Shown here: positions 24,741 to 35,860 of the stretch, piece by piece
How the letters are laid out: each line of letters starts with the position of its first letter
Position numbering within the stretch: position 1 is the stretch's first letter
Origin: Epiperipatus broadwayi
Lineage: Eukaryota > Onychophora > Udeonychophora > Euonychophora > Peripatidae
DNA: 64,000 nucleotides
Reading direction: 5' to 3'
Assembly (NCBI GenBank): GCA_028023455.1
Contig: JAQFVV010000063.1
Span: 4,087,081 to 4,151,080 of the forward strand
The notes under the pieces: model-generated
Told to the model about the DNA's origin: nothing
The model's input: the letters and a program-made list of their open reading frames with translations, nothing else
Databases searched by the model: none
Translations under genes and position numbers: made by a program

Positions 24741-25460
24741 AAAAAAATTTTCAGTCTCATTTCCATATATATTTGTAAGTTGAATTATAATTGAAGTTTA
24801 ATGTAATAAAGAATTTTTAGTGTGTATATGTATAAAAAAGTAAATAGTGTGAAATTTTTTAAACTTATAGCATTTAATAAGAACATGTTCTAAATAACTC
24901 TTTCTTTTTGTATTTTTTTAAAAAAATCTTTTATACAAGCATAAAATTCCTTTTTACACTTTTAAAATTCGATATATTAGGCTCCATTTCAATTTTTATT
25001 TTATGAAATGCAACTGCCCAGTAGTATATAGTCTGTTTTAACAGCCCTGGTTTTATATTACCTGTTCATGTACTTTTCCACAATATATGTAATGGCCCAT
25101 AAATATCAATCTAATTAAAACATTCTTATATATCTGAAACATTTCTAAACTGTATAATATTATTAAATACTGTATTTAATATTTTTTTAATATTTAATGT
25201 TTTTTGTAACACCAAATGCTTATGATAAAAAGAAAAATTGATAGGCAGGTCAGTGCCAGGTAGTTCACCGCTATCTATTTATTTATTAACATAGTCCATC
25301 GAAAAAGATGTATTGCACATTATTATTAACAAAATATTAGAAAGAATATGACATTTTAAGGATATCAAGATTATTCACTAACTTTTTTTTTAAAATTTTT
25401 ACAAAAATAAATGTAATGTAAAGTTGTGATTATTTATTAAGTGCATAAGAAGTATGTAAA
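24741..25460. other. AT-rich non-coding sequence
   Basis: Nothing recognisable was seen. The open frames are short and low in complexity. Confidence 0.5.
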
Positions 25461-26018
25461 TACTTTTAGAGAAGGGCTTTAACCTTTATCATATGCAGCT
25501 TGAACATTTTATAATAGGTAAATGTCTTTTTTGACTATAGATGGATCTCTTAAACCTCGACACAAGATAGCAATTTTATAAAGATAAAAATAGTCATCTT
25601 ATCTTTAACTTAAATTCCCATTTATATAGGCCAATCTGAAGCATCTTCATTTGGCAGTGTGAAGCTGTTAGTCTCTTCACTTATTCAGTCCATTATTTCC
25701 TTTACAAATTAACCTCCAAATTTTGCGATCTTAATATTACCTTGCTGTAAATTGCAAGATTCTATGAAGATTAATTTGCAAAGAAGTAGTGGACTTAAAT
25801 AGTGAAGAGACTAACAGCTTCATGTTCCCAAATTAAAATGCTTTACATTGGCCTGTATAAGTGGAAATTTGGGTTAAAGATAAGATAATCATTCTTATCT
25901 TTATATATCTTGAGTCAAAGTTCGAGAAGTCCCTCTATAATCAAAAAAAAGAAATCGTTTGACTATTATAAACATTCAAAGTACATGTGATAAAGGCTAA
26001 AGCCTATCTCTAAAAGTA
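25461..26018. mobile_element. Foldback element with ~270-bp inverted arms
   Basis: The left arm (about 25461-25735) begins TACTTTTAGAGAAGGGCTTT. The right arm (about 25760-26018) ends AGCCTATCTCTAAAAGTA, and the arms pair along nearly their whole length. Shared internal blocks include GAAGCTGTTAGTCTCTTCAC and its complement GTGAAGAGACTAACAGCTTC, and TCTTATCTTTAA with its complement. The short centre and absence of an ORF indicate a non-autonomous foldback element. Confidence 0.8.
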
Positions 26019-26049
26019 AAAATGAAACTTTAAAAAAAAACAAGTTCTA

Positions 26050-26890
26050 CACACACGTTTCACTTCAAACATTTGTACAATATACAAATTATTAATAATA
26101 AAAGAACAGATCTTACAATCGATAAATATTTGTCTATATATATTGTACATATTTTTTAAGATTTTTTTCCATGCCACATATCTCATTTAGAATTAAAATA
26201 AAAAGTGTCAGGAGTAAGCTTTTTTTGTGAGAAACTGAATAAAACTCTCAAATAATTATCTTTTTAACCCCCATTGAATCAAAAAAGTTAACAGATTTTT
26301 AATTACCTATTGTGCTCAGTGGCATACTGTAAAATCACCCCATCTCTTGTAAAGTATTTGCCACAATTTTTTAGTATAAAAATTATTATACTTTAATTTT
26401 TTATAATTGAATGGAAGATGTAGTCAAGTAAAAAAAAAAACCATTGCATTTATGTAGAAAAATTAATGTTTTTAGTCATAAATCCCCTAATATTATTAAT
26501 TACAAAAACAGATCATGAGAGTCTGCTATATAACAAATGAAGCTTAAAAAGGGGAGATTTTTTCCTTTAAGATGATCAAATAATTATTTTCTAATAAATC
26601 ATCAGAAATGGAAATAAGAAAACCCTTTTTTTTTTCATATGATATTGCAAAAATTCCCGTTCTAAAGGTATTATAATAAAATCAAAAGGTAATATTTTGA
26701 CTAGACAACATAAAATAATCTTCTAATTAGCTGGTCTGCTTATCTAGAATTTAATTACTTGGATAAAAATAGTCATTTCCACTCAATTATAAAATAACTT
26801 TAATCAATTTACAATTAATGAGGCTTAATATATTTTATCCTTGCAAATACTTATGTAAAATCTTTAATTCAAAAATTCCTGATGGATTTT
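26050..26890. repeat. Dispersed repeat family P+Q, member 1
   Basis: Segment P (about 26050-26620) aligns in the same orientation with 33337-33905; both start at ACACACGTTTCACTT and share TTTAGAATTAAAATAAAAAG. Segment Q (about 26655-26890) aligns in the opposite orientation with 34245-34545, for example ATTTTGACTAGACAACATAA against TTATGTTGCCTAGTCAAAAT. No coding domain was recognised; the family is unidentified. Confidence 0.7.
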
Positions 26891-29148
26891 TAACTGTTTG
26901 ATTCTCCAGGCGCTATATTGAATTTTTTTTTAAAAAAAACTGACTTGAGACTCAATTTTCACAATAACTTTAATTTTCGTAGTGTTAGAGCAAAAAATTT
27001 TACATTAATAGAAACTAGAAAACTAAGAAAAACAATAAGTCTAAAATAAATAGTGATAATCATTTAAAAAATAAGGGAAAAAAGAAATTTCAACATCTGA
27101 CATAATTATTACTTTATTGTTTGTTCATAATTTATCATTAACTAAGTTTAAATTACATCTTCATTGATAATTTATTTGTATTTCTCACAAAAATATCTTT
27201 CAAACCATATATAATACTTGTTACCGGAGATAATCCATACCTTCAGAATCTCCAAAAGTATTTGCATAAGAATTCATTTTTATCTTCTATCCCAAAAGTT
27301 GACAAACCTCAAAGACATCTATAAGAAAAAGATTCACCATAATAAAAGATACAAAACAAATCATTTCCAGAAGATGGATATGTATTTGTCATCATAGCAA
27401 TTAGCTTTTTGTCTTTTTAAAACTAGAAATTGTAGGCTACTGTCTGTATCACTGATAAAATGAGTTTCCTCTCTTCATTTTATATTTTTTGTGAACATCA
27501 GTGATGTTTATATTTTTTATGCACATCAGTGATGCTATCTTGTTATATTTATTGTTCCACGGAGATATAATTTATTTGCATATAGCTCATTTGCTAGCCA
27601 TAGACTTGAAAATAATGTGCTGGAAGATGTGGTAAAATTACCGACTCCACAGCATGAGTATCAAGGCGTAGGCAAGAATCAGAATTTGATTCTTTGCCTG
27701 CATACAATTCCATGTGGTATATGCATAACCATTGTAGCTACCACTACACACACACCATCTGAAATCTTTCTTTATTGGTTTTAAGTGTTTATATTTTCAC
27801 ATGGTACTATGCCCAGTAAATTTTGTATTAGTTTTATCAACTGCAACCTTTCTGTATATTTGATTATCAGTTTTTAAAATTTACATTGCACTGCTCTATA
27901 TATGTAAATCATTACTTGTTATACAAACACACAAGAGAAAACACAACTTTATCAATACAAATATAAACATACTAATAAATTATTAAACATTTTGAGGATC
28001 ATTATGTCTATAAAATAAGGTTGCCTCAAACTCGAATCAGAGATCCAAAATTACACTGTACAAAAACCACTTTTGTTATATTTGAATACAAATTTATATA
28101 CTGTATAATACAGAGTAGAAATGATTTAATATTATATAATTTGTATACTACACACACGCCAATACAAATGCAAACAAATTAGCATACTGTTTATCAAATA
28201 ATTTTAAAAAATTTAAAATATTCAAGTAATAAAAAAATTAAAATTAATAACTTTCAATATTCCGCGATTACATTTATATCACATTGAAGGCCTTCATATC
28301 CAATTTATCAGCATATTTTTAATCTATTATATTAGCTTATAAGGCTGATAAAGATTTTCTACCCTTATCACCCTCATGTAAACTAGAAAATTGACCAAAA
28401 TAGAAAAAAATGAAATGTACCATTAACAAAAAATTTAATAAGAAATTCAAATTTTATCCTATTTCAAATTGTAATACATAATTTTAAAGGTGGAATTAAG
28501 TAGCAATGATTGCTGGAATTTTTGTTGATATCATGCTTATAGTTTTTGTGCAATTAAAAAAAGAAACAAATTTTCAACCAATCAGCTGCAACACATGAAT
28601 GACACACTGCAAAGAATCAACCCATTAAATTACATATGTGAAACACACATATATCACTTCAATATAAAGTATGTTTTTTTTTTTTTCATTTATGCTGTAA
28701 TTTGTTTCAACATTTATTGACCTTTAGCAAATTTTTATTTCATTTCACTGCATTTATATAAAACAAATAAATTTGTGAAGTGTTTTTTTTTTTTTAAATC
28801 TATGTTGCAATTTAAAAACAATAAACTTGGATAATAGAATATGCAGTGCACCAAAAATAAATTTTAAAATTATATTGTGTTAATTTTTTTCTAAAATGTA
28901 CATTGTAGTTAGTTAAGCTTTCTTTGCTTTAAATGCTTTAATTAAATGAAATTAAATGAATTAAAGGAAATATTCTCTCGCTTCATAAGAAACAAAATGA
29001 CTGGCTGTCAATGAAAAAATTATATATATATAATTTATAGATATCGAAATGTCTTTCAGCAATATATTTTCCCGAAGTTTAGTGATTTTTTTTTAATAAT
29101 ATACTTAAGTCAATTATTTTATATAGCGCGATATTTTTTTACAAACTG
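26891..29148. other. AT-rich non-coding sequence
   Basis: No gene is recognised. A short region near 28685-28735 is the reverse complement of 34138-34190 (CATTTATGCTGTAA and neighbours), so repeat material related to the P+Q family continues here. A small hairpin with GGCAAGAATCA/TGATTCTTTGCC lies near 27672-27702. Confidence 0.45.
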
Positions 29149-29293
29149 TAATATTTTTTTAAACAGCATTAAACTGTTGCACATGCGCTTTGGATTTTAA
29201 CTATAAAATAAATGAATACAAACACTTCATTCATTTTATAGTTAAAATCCAAAGCGCATGTGCAACAATTTAATGCTGTTTAAAAAATATTAC
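29149..29293. mobile_element. Near-perfect palindrome (hairpin element)
   Basis: Arms of about 68 bp at 29149-29216 and 29227-29293 share GTTGCACATGCGCTTTGGAT and its complement with only a few mismatches, around a loop of about 10 bp. A 12-bp direct repeat AATAATATACTT occurs at about 29094-29105 and 29295-29306. This could be a target duplication if the left flank was later extended. The low arm divergence suggests a recent origin or arm homogenisation. Confidence 0.75.
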
Positions 29294-30014
29294 AATAATA
29301 TACTTGGTAAAATGTTTATTTATTAATTAATATTTTTTTCATTTCAATTTTTTTTCTTCTAATTTTTATATATCTTGAATTTAAAGTAACAAATTATTTT
29401 TTTTCCAATAGAAACTCATTATAATTGCTTATCTTTTTATGTGGGGGTCTTTGATTTATGACTTTTTGCTAACCTGTCTCTAAAAGATCGCCATACAAGT
29501 GAAATATGATTGTTACATTTGCAGCCTCAGATGTATAAAAAGATAGAAAATATAGTATTTTTGGTTGTTTTTTATTCTATCATGTCAGCTGCATGATGGC
29601 ACTATTTCTAGGTTAATTTCTAGAAATATATCGTTTCAGCTGCCTATATCCAACCTAAGAGGGTCCCCGCCAGCTAGTTAGTCTGGCTTTTTTATGCTAA
29701 AAGCACAGACAAATGCCTTATTGGCTGTCGTAGTTGGTTGCATTATTAACTTTATCATAATGCTAGAATGTCTATTTTCTCTATACTTTTGTGTGAGTGT
29801 GTGTGGATTTTAGCCTGTCGTAATTATTTAAAATTTGATTTCAAAGGTTTTATTTTCAAATGCTCTAACCTACCATTACATTGTAACTTTATTAACAATG
29901 TCGTGAAGGTTCCATTACTAATGTGTAACCCTCAAACATTGCTTTTAAGAGTGCAGAACAGCAGTATTTCAACAATCACTCAAAAAGTAACGTTTCACGA
30001 GAGAATTCGTCTTT
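29294..30014. other. Non-coding sequence, somewhat GC-richer at 29.6-29.95 kb
   Basis: An 82-codon open frame at 29768-30016 has no recognisable motif, and its composition (Cys, Leu, Asn rich) gives no family hint. I do not call it a gene. Confidence 0.4.
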
Positions 30015-31275
30015 GAAAGCTACTTTATATATATATGCACAAACAAAAACAAACCAGTGTCTGATTATTAATTGCTATCCAAAAAAAAAAAGAAAATTTG
30101 TCAGGTATTATTTTTACATTTACTATTTAAATGAGATTAGTTTTTAGACACTAATAAAAACAACCTAGTTTCTGATTAATAACTGTCAAAAAATAAGAAA
30201 AGCAAATTAGTCGAGTTTGATTTTTAAATGTAGTATTTGAATTACAGTACTTTTTATATATACACAATAACAAAAAGAACCCACTTTCTGATTAATTACT
30301 GTCCAAAAAAAACGCAAATTAGTCCGGTATCATTTTTAGATTGAGTATTTCAATGACGGTCCTTTTTATATATACACACTAACAAAAAGAACCCACTTTC
30401 TGATTAATTACTGTCCAAAAAAAAAAAAAAAAGCAAATTAGTTGGGTATCATTTGAAAATTTAGTGTGAATTTTTAAATGGTGTGGGTAAATTGAATAAT
30501 GTAGAATTGTGTATTATTTTTTATTCAAAAAAGACGCAACTTTATATATATACACACATAAAGAAAATAAAACCCACTAATTACTGTCAATATCAAAAAA
30601 ATATATATTCGGGTATCATTTTTAAATTTATTTATAAATAACTTTATTGAAAAAGCATATGTAATAATGATACAATTGTAAATCAAAAATAATAGTTATC
30701 CATGTTACTCAGGCAACCAGATGTTCTGATGTGGTCACTGGTGTTGTTAATCCAGCTTAATCAGGCTCCACGTGTTGTCAAATAAGAATCTGGATGAGAT
30801 GATTCTGTCCTTATGGTGAAATTATTTCAGCCTGGAAATGAATGTGTCTTAGTATTTAAATAATATTACTTTTGATATCTTCACAGTAACAAAAACAATC
30901 CACTATCTGATTCATTACTGTCCATAAAAAAAAAAAAAAAAAAATGAAAATTAGTCTGGTATCATTTTTAAATGTAGTATTCAAAGAATGGTACTTTTTA
31001 TATATACATACTAACAAAAAGAACCCACTTTCTGATTAATTACTGTCAAAAAAAAGCAAATTACTCGGGTATCATTTTAAAATTTAGCGTGAATGTAGGA
31101 ATTTTGTATAAATTGAAAAATAATTTATAATTGCATATTATTTTTTATTAAAAAAAATACTGTAACTTTTTATAGATACACACAAACAAAAACAACCCAT
31201 TTAATGATTTATTACTGTCCAAAAAACGTCAATTATTTGGGTATCATTCTTAAATTTAATGTGAATTTCTAATTT
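30015..31275. repeat. Minisatellite, about eight diverged units of ~110-175 bp
   Basis: Each unit has the same order: a TTTTTATATATACACA block, an AACAAAAAGAACCCACTTTC block, CTGATTAATTACTGTC, a variable A-run, GCAAATTAGT, then GGTATCATTTTTAAA. Units start near 30015, 30132, 30249, 30363, 30538, 30885, 30994 and 31160. A unique ~240-bp segment (about 30640-30880) interrupts the array. Unit lengths vary mainly through the A-run and the spacer after the last block. Confidence 0.82.
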
Positions 31276-33068
31276 TTTGTTTTTTAAATAGTAATATTAT
31301 TTACTATTAGTTACTATAATCTCCTATTACAAAACTAAAGCCGATATTTATATAAAATCACAGGCCCGACCCAGAATCGTAATATGTTAGTGTTTTTGAT
31401 TAGCATCAACACCATCAAATGGAAAACAACCGTATTTTTAAACATGGGATGAAATTGACGATATAAACATAGCCTTTTTTAATAGAGCTTTAAGATTGTG
31501 CTCATAGGAAGACTTCTTTTCTATTCATTTTAAAGTCCATGTGGCAACTATGAATCAAGTATATGTTATATCACTTCCAACAAAAATATGTAATTCAGGT
31601 TTAACAATTTACCAAAATATTATGAAATCACTTTACATAATTTTTTCCTTTGACAGACCACTATGCAAATGTAAAATAACCATTTGCATTTACAATTTAA
31701 AATCATATAGAGGTATTTTCAACTTGTAGCTACCAAATTATATAGGTCTGAAAAGTGTATATAAAAAGGAATGTTTACATTTGATAATTAATTTGTCCTT
31801 AATTTTTGCTACTATTGTATACATATGAGGCCATATAGGTAAATAATGCATTTGCATTACAATCTAGTAGTGACAGAGACCAACTAAAGTATTTTAAAAG
31901 TACTCTGTTAAATTGTCAAACTCCCATTAGATATTTAATGATGAAAAATGCTATGTATATAATATAATAACTATATATACAATCATGCATTGATCTAGAA
32001 TACTTCTTTATCTCAATCCAAACTTAAATTTTTATCTTTATTCACTTTTGTGACACCTACTAATTTTAATTAATATTATTTATTTTCCTTTTTGCATTTA
32101 CATTAGAAAGCTATGACAAATTTGAAGTACATTAGTTTTAGCTCTTCTATTATTTATTAAACATGGAAATTTATATGGTATTTTACCATTAAAAACAAGC
32201 ATTTGATTTGTAGATTTTTAAATAATAAAATAAATATTATTCGAAATTAAATACAGCATCTGATCAGTGCTAAATTATATTATTCTATTTTAAGAAAAAT
32301 ATGACAAGTAAAATAAATTCATTTCATAAGTTTTTAAACATTTTAAATATGTTTTACAACATTTGTACAGTTGAACATCAGAACTACTGTTATTACAATT
32401 CCAAAATAAAAAATTGAAATAAACAATAATATACTAGTGATGAGTTTCACGGACGACTATACAAACCAATCTGAAAAACACAAATATTGTCACATATATA
32501 AATTGCTATTAATATATGTGACATTGTGCATAATATTTTCATAAATTAGCTTTTTATTAATATAATTTTCGTTGCCTTTAAAGTCAAATAGAAAATTCTG
32601 TATTCTATACACATATACACAAGTCAAAGCTTACTTGTTTAATATATATATATATATTAAAAATATGTAAGTCAAATAGGAAATTCTCTATTCTATACAC
32701 ATATACACAAGTCAAAGCTTACTTGTTTAAAAAGTTTAAAACTTAGTAATTTTGTCGTTATAGTTTAGATTTTATAGGTTTATAAAGCAATAAAAACTTT
32801 GAAAACAAGAATTAATTTCACTAAAATGTTTTTATTCTAGAGATAAAACAACAGGATTTAAGCCTACCTACTCAAATATTAGAGATGAAACTGCATTATG
32901 ATTCTTAAGAAAGATGTATTAAACAATAATTAGAGGGGTATATCAATTTTAAAAATAAATAACTCACAAGAATTTATTTGCATGAATGAAAATTAATATT
33001 ATAAAGTTTTAGTATTTAATAAAATAAAATTATATATAATCTTTTCTTCACAATCCATATGCGTATTT
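31276..33068. other. AT-rich non-coding sequence with a local tandem duplication
   Basis: No gene is recognised. A ~60-bp block is duplicated at about 32581-32641 and 32671-32730 (ATACACAAGTCAAAGCTTAC in both), separated by a (TA)n run. A segment at about 32436-32490 (GACTATACAAACCAATCTGA) is related to 49013-49065 (AACTATACAAAACAACCTGA). Confidence 0.5.
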
Positions 33069-33128
33069 ATAATAATAATAATAATGATGATGATGATGAT
33101 GATGATGATGATAATAATAATAATAATA
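33069..33128. repeat. Compound (ATA)n(ATG)n(ATA)n microsatellite
   Basis: An ATA run changes into about nine ATG/GAT units and then back to ATA units. The methionine/isoleucine ORF read from it is an artefact of the repeat. Confidence 0.85.
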
Positions 33129-33336
33129 AAAAAGAAGGTTTTGGGGTATTCCATACTTAAATTATATGCTTGTTACAGTCAAATAACATTGTACAATGAA
33201 AAAAAAAAATCCACCATCCCTGGTTTTTTTTTGTTTTTTTTTCAGATAATAACAAATGCTAAATAACATTTAAAACAATCACTCATATAAATAACATACA
33301 TCTTACCAATACCCACTCATATATATATACACACAC

Positions 33337-34545
33337 ACGTTTCACTTTAAATATTTGTACAATATACAAATTCCTAATAATAAAAGAATAGATCTTACAA
33401 TAAATATTTATGTCTATATATATATTGTACATATTTTTAAAGATTTCTTTTCATGTCATATATTGCATTTAGAATTAAAATAAAAAGTGTCAGAAGCAAC
33501 CTTTTTTTGTGTGAAAATGAATAAAGTCTGAAATAATTAATTACCTTTTTCACCCCCAATGAATCTAGTAATAAAAATAAGTTTTTTAAATTATCTATTG
33601 GGCTCAGTGGCGTGCTGTAAAATCTACTCATCCCTTGTGATGTATTTGCCACAGCTTTTTAATATAAAAATTATTATACATTAGTTTTTGTCATTGAATG
33701 TAATATGTAGTCAAATTTAAAAAAAGTATTACATTTATATAGAAAAATGAATGAATTTAGGTGTAAATCCCCTAATGTTATTAATTACAAAAAGAGTTTA
33801 TGAAGGTCTGCTATATGACAAATGAAACTTAAAAAGGAAAGACTTTCTTTTAAAATGATCAAATAATTATTGTTTAATAAATCATCAAAAATGGAAATAA
33901 TCGTTTTCTTTTATATACATTTATAATGAAGTAATATAAAGATCTATACATAATACTTACAAATATATATTTATAGTTAAACAAAAAAGCCTTCTTCGGC
34001 TCATAAATTTATACTCTTTTTAATATTGCATATATAGAGATACCTATTATTGCACTAAAAAATACTAATAGATTAAAATAAAAAGTGAATAAATATGTCA
34101 AAAAATAATAAGACAGCAATCCATATTGTTAGGAAGTCAATAAAAGTCAATGAATGTTGAAACAAGTTACAGCATAAATGAAAAAACAGGCTTTATATTG
34201 AATCGATATATATATATATATGCGTGCCTGGAGCTTCACGTATATAATTTAAAAATTTGTTAGGAATTTTTGAATTAAAGATCTTACAACATTTTTACAA
34301 GACAGAATATATATAAGTATGTGCACGGATAAAATATATTAAGCTTCATTAATTGTAAATTGATTTTAAGTAATTTAAACATAATATTTTATTAATTGTA
34401 AAATTATTTTATAATTAGATGAGAGGAAATGACATTATCTTTATCCAATAATTAAATTCTAGATAAACAGACAGGCTAATTAGGAGATTAATATTTTATG
34501 TTGCCTAGTCAAAATATTATCTTTGATTTTTTTATAATCCCTTTT
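33337..34545. repeat. Dispersed repeat family P+Q, member 2 with inverted Q
   Basis: Segment P (33337-33905) is in the same orientation as 26050-26620. Segment Q (about 34245-34545) is inverted relative to 26655-26890. A third block (about 34138-34190) is the reverse complement of 28685-28735. The intervening ~330 bp has no partner that I could see. The orientation difference implies a rearrangement in one of the two copies. Confidence 0.68.
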
Positions 34546-34756
34546 CAAAGTTAATTTTTGTAATGTCTGTAAGTCGTCAGGAAACAATCACAACGGAGTT
34601 TAGGACTAATGTACAATCAATGGATGGATATGTGAAATAGACCCATGATGAAAACTGAATTTATAAAGTGTCTCATGGCATACAATAACATAGTGTGTGT
34701 GTATATATATATATATAAAGTTGAAAGGAAAAGAGAAATAAACACAAAGAAAATTT

Positions 34757-35544
34757 GGTTACTGATTTAGAGTGAGCTGTAGGCCATTTTGAATTATAAG
34801 GACCACCACTGACACATCCAAGCAATAAATAACATCGAATAATCCACACGTGGTTGTAATATGACCATTTGTTACAAAATCACAATTTACAATAATTAAA
34901 AAATTAAAGCGCAAATTTTGTAAGGAACTAACTGTAATCAAGCGTAGATTCAATATCCACATCAGAAGATCAAATGTGAACAATGCTATTTTTACCTCCA
35001 TTCTTTTCTACCTACATGTAATAAAGAAAGCATGCAACATCGCAGTTTCATTCTAGCAAGAAAAAAATCCAATTTAATTATAAAATTAATATGCTGTTTA
35101 CTTCGTTATAGGCATATATTGTAATAAATTTGTATTTAAGAAGTTAAAAGCTTTTATTATTTGGAAATTATAAGCTTGATATGATATCATCAATTTTGTT
35201 ATTTCAACATGTGATTATAGGCATATATATTGTAATAAACTTTGTATTTTAGAAGTTATAAGCATTTAGCATTTCACAATTATAAGCTTAGTTGGATCAA
35301 TTTTACATTATTTCAACATGTGCTTACAGCATATATTGTAATAAAATTTGTATTTTAGAAGTTCTAAGCTCTGCCATTTTTAATTCTAACAACCACCCTA
35401 AAAGACCACTAACACATCCAAGTGATTCCATGTGGATGACACATCCAAGTGACCCTATGTAGATTATTCAATGTCATTTATGGCTTGGATGGGTCAGTGA
35501 TCCTTGGAATTCAAAATGGCAGTGAACATAGTCTAAATCAGCAC
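34757..35544. mobile_element. Foldback element inserted in repeat family R
   Basis: The left end GGTTACTGATTTAGAGTG and right end (complement) GGTGCTGATTTAGACTATG form inverted arms. The arms also share GCCATTTTGAATT, GACACATCCAAGC and GAATAATC. AAAATTT-type sequence flanks both ends, compatible with a target duplication. The centre contains three tandem copies of a ~115-bp unit (about 35098-35375) built around CATATATTGTAATAAA and TTAGAAGTT. There is no ORF with known domains. Confidence 0.75.
35098..35375. repeat. Tandem repeat (3 x ~115 bp) inside the foldback
   Basis: The series GGCATATATTGTAATAAATT, then a TTTGTATTT..AGAAGTT block, then AATTATAAGCTT and ATTTCAACATGTG repeats three times with modest divergence. 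The third copy is partial. Confidence 0.7.
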
Positions 35545-35860
35545 CAAAAATTTTTGTAGATATTTATTATATTACACTGAAATAAGAGTTAAGTAATAAT
35601 TTTGAATTTTTTTTTTTTAAAAAAAATAGAACATTTAAAAGGTTTATTTAATGTTTTATTCCAATTTTGATAATTTTTAAAAAAATTTACTAAATTAAAA
35701 AAAAAAAAAAAAACTAAAATAAGCTTGTTTTATGTTATAATATATAGTACCGGTAATTATAAAATTCCTCTATATATTTTATACTTATATATATTTTATA
35801 CTTAGATTAAGAAAAAAATTTTAAAATTAAAGCTTGAATATTATATTTTGATAAAATTTA

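Larger units (their letters stand above)
34667..35860. repeat. Dispersed repeat family R, member 1 (interrupted)
   Basis: The left flank (34667-34735, CTCATGGCATACAA and AAAGTTGAAA) and right flank (35556-35860, TATTTATTATATTACACTG, TTTAATGTTTTATTC and AATTATAAAATTCCTCTAT) align with the continuous segment 48073-48375. Here they are separated by about 0.8 kb of foldback sequence. Confidence 0.75.

Noticed and set aside
30015-31275. Regular repeats resembling a CRISPR array
   Set aside because: The units are long and diverged, have no unique spacers of uniform length, and the context is eukaryotic. It is a minisatellite.
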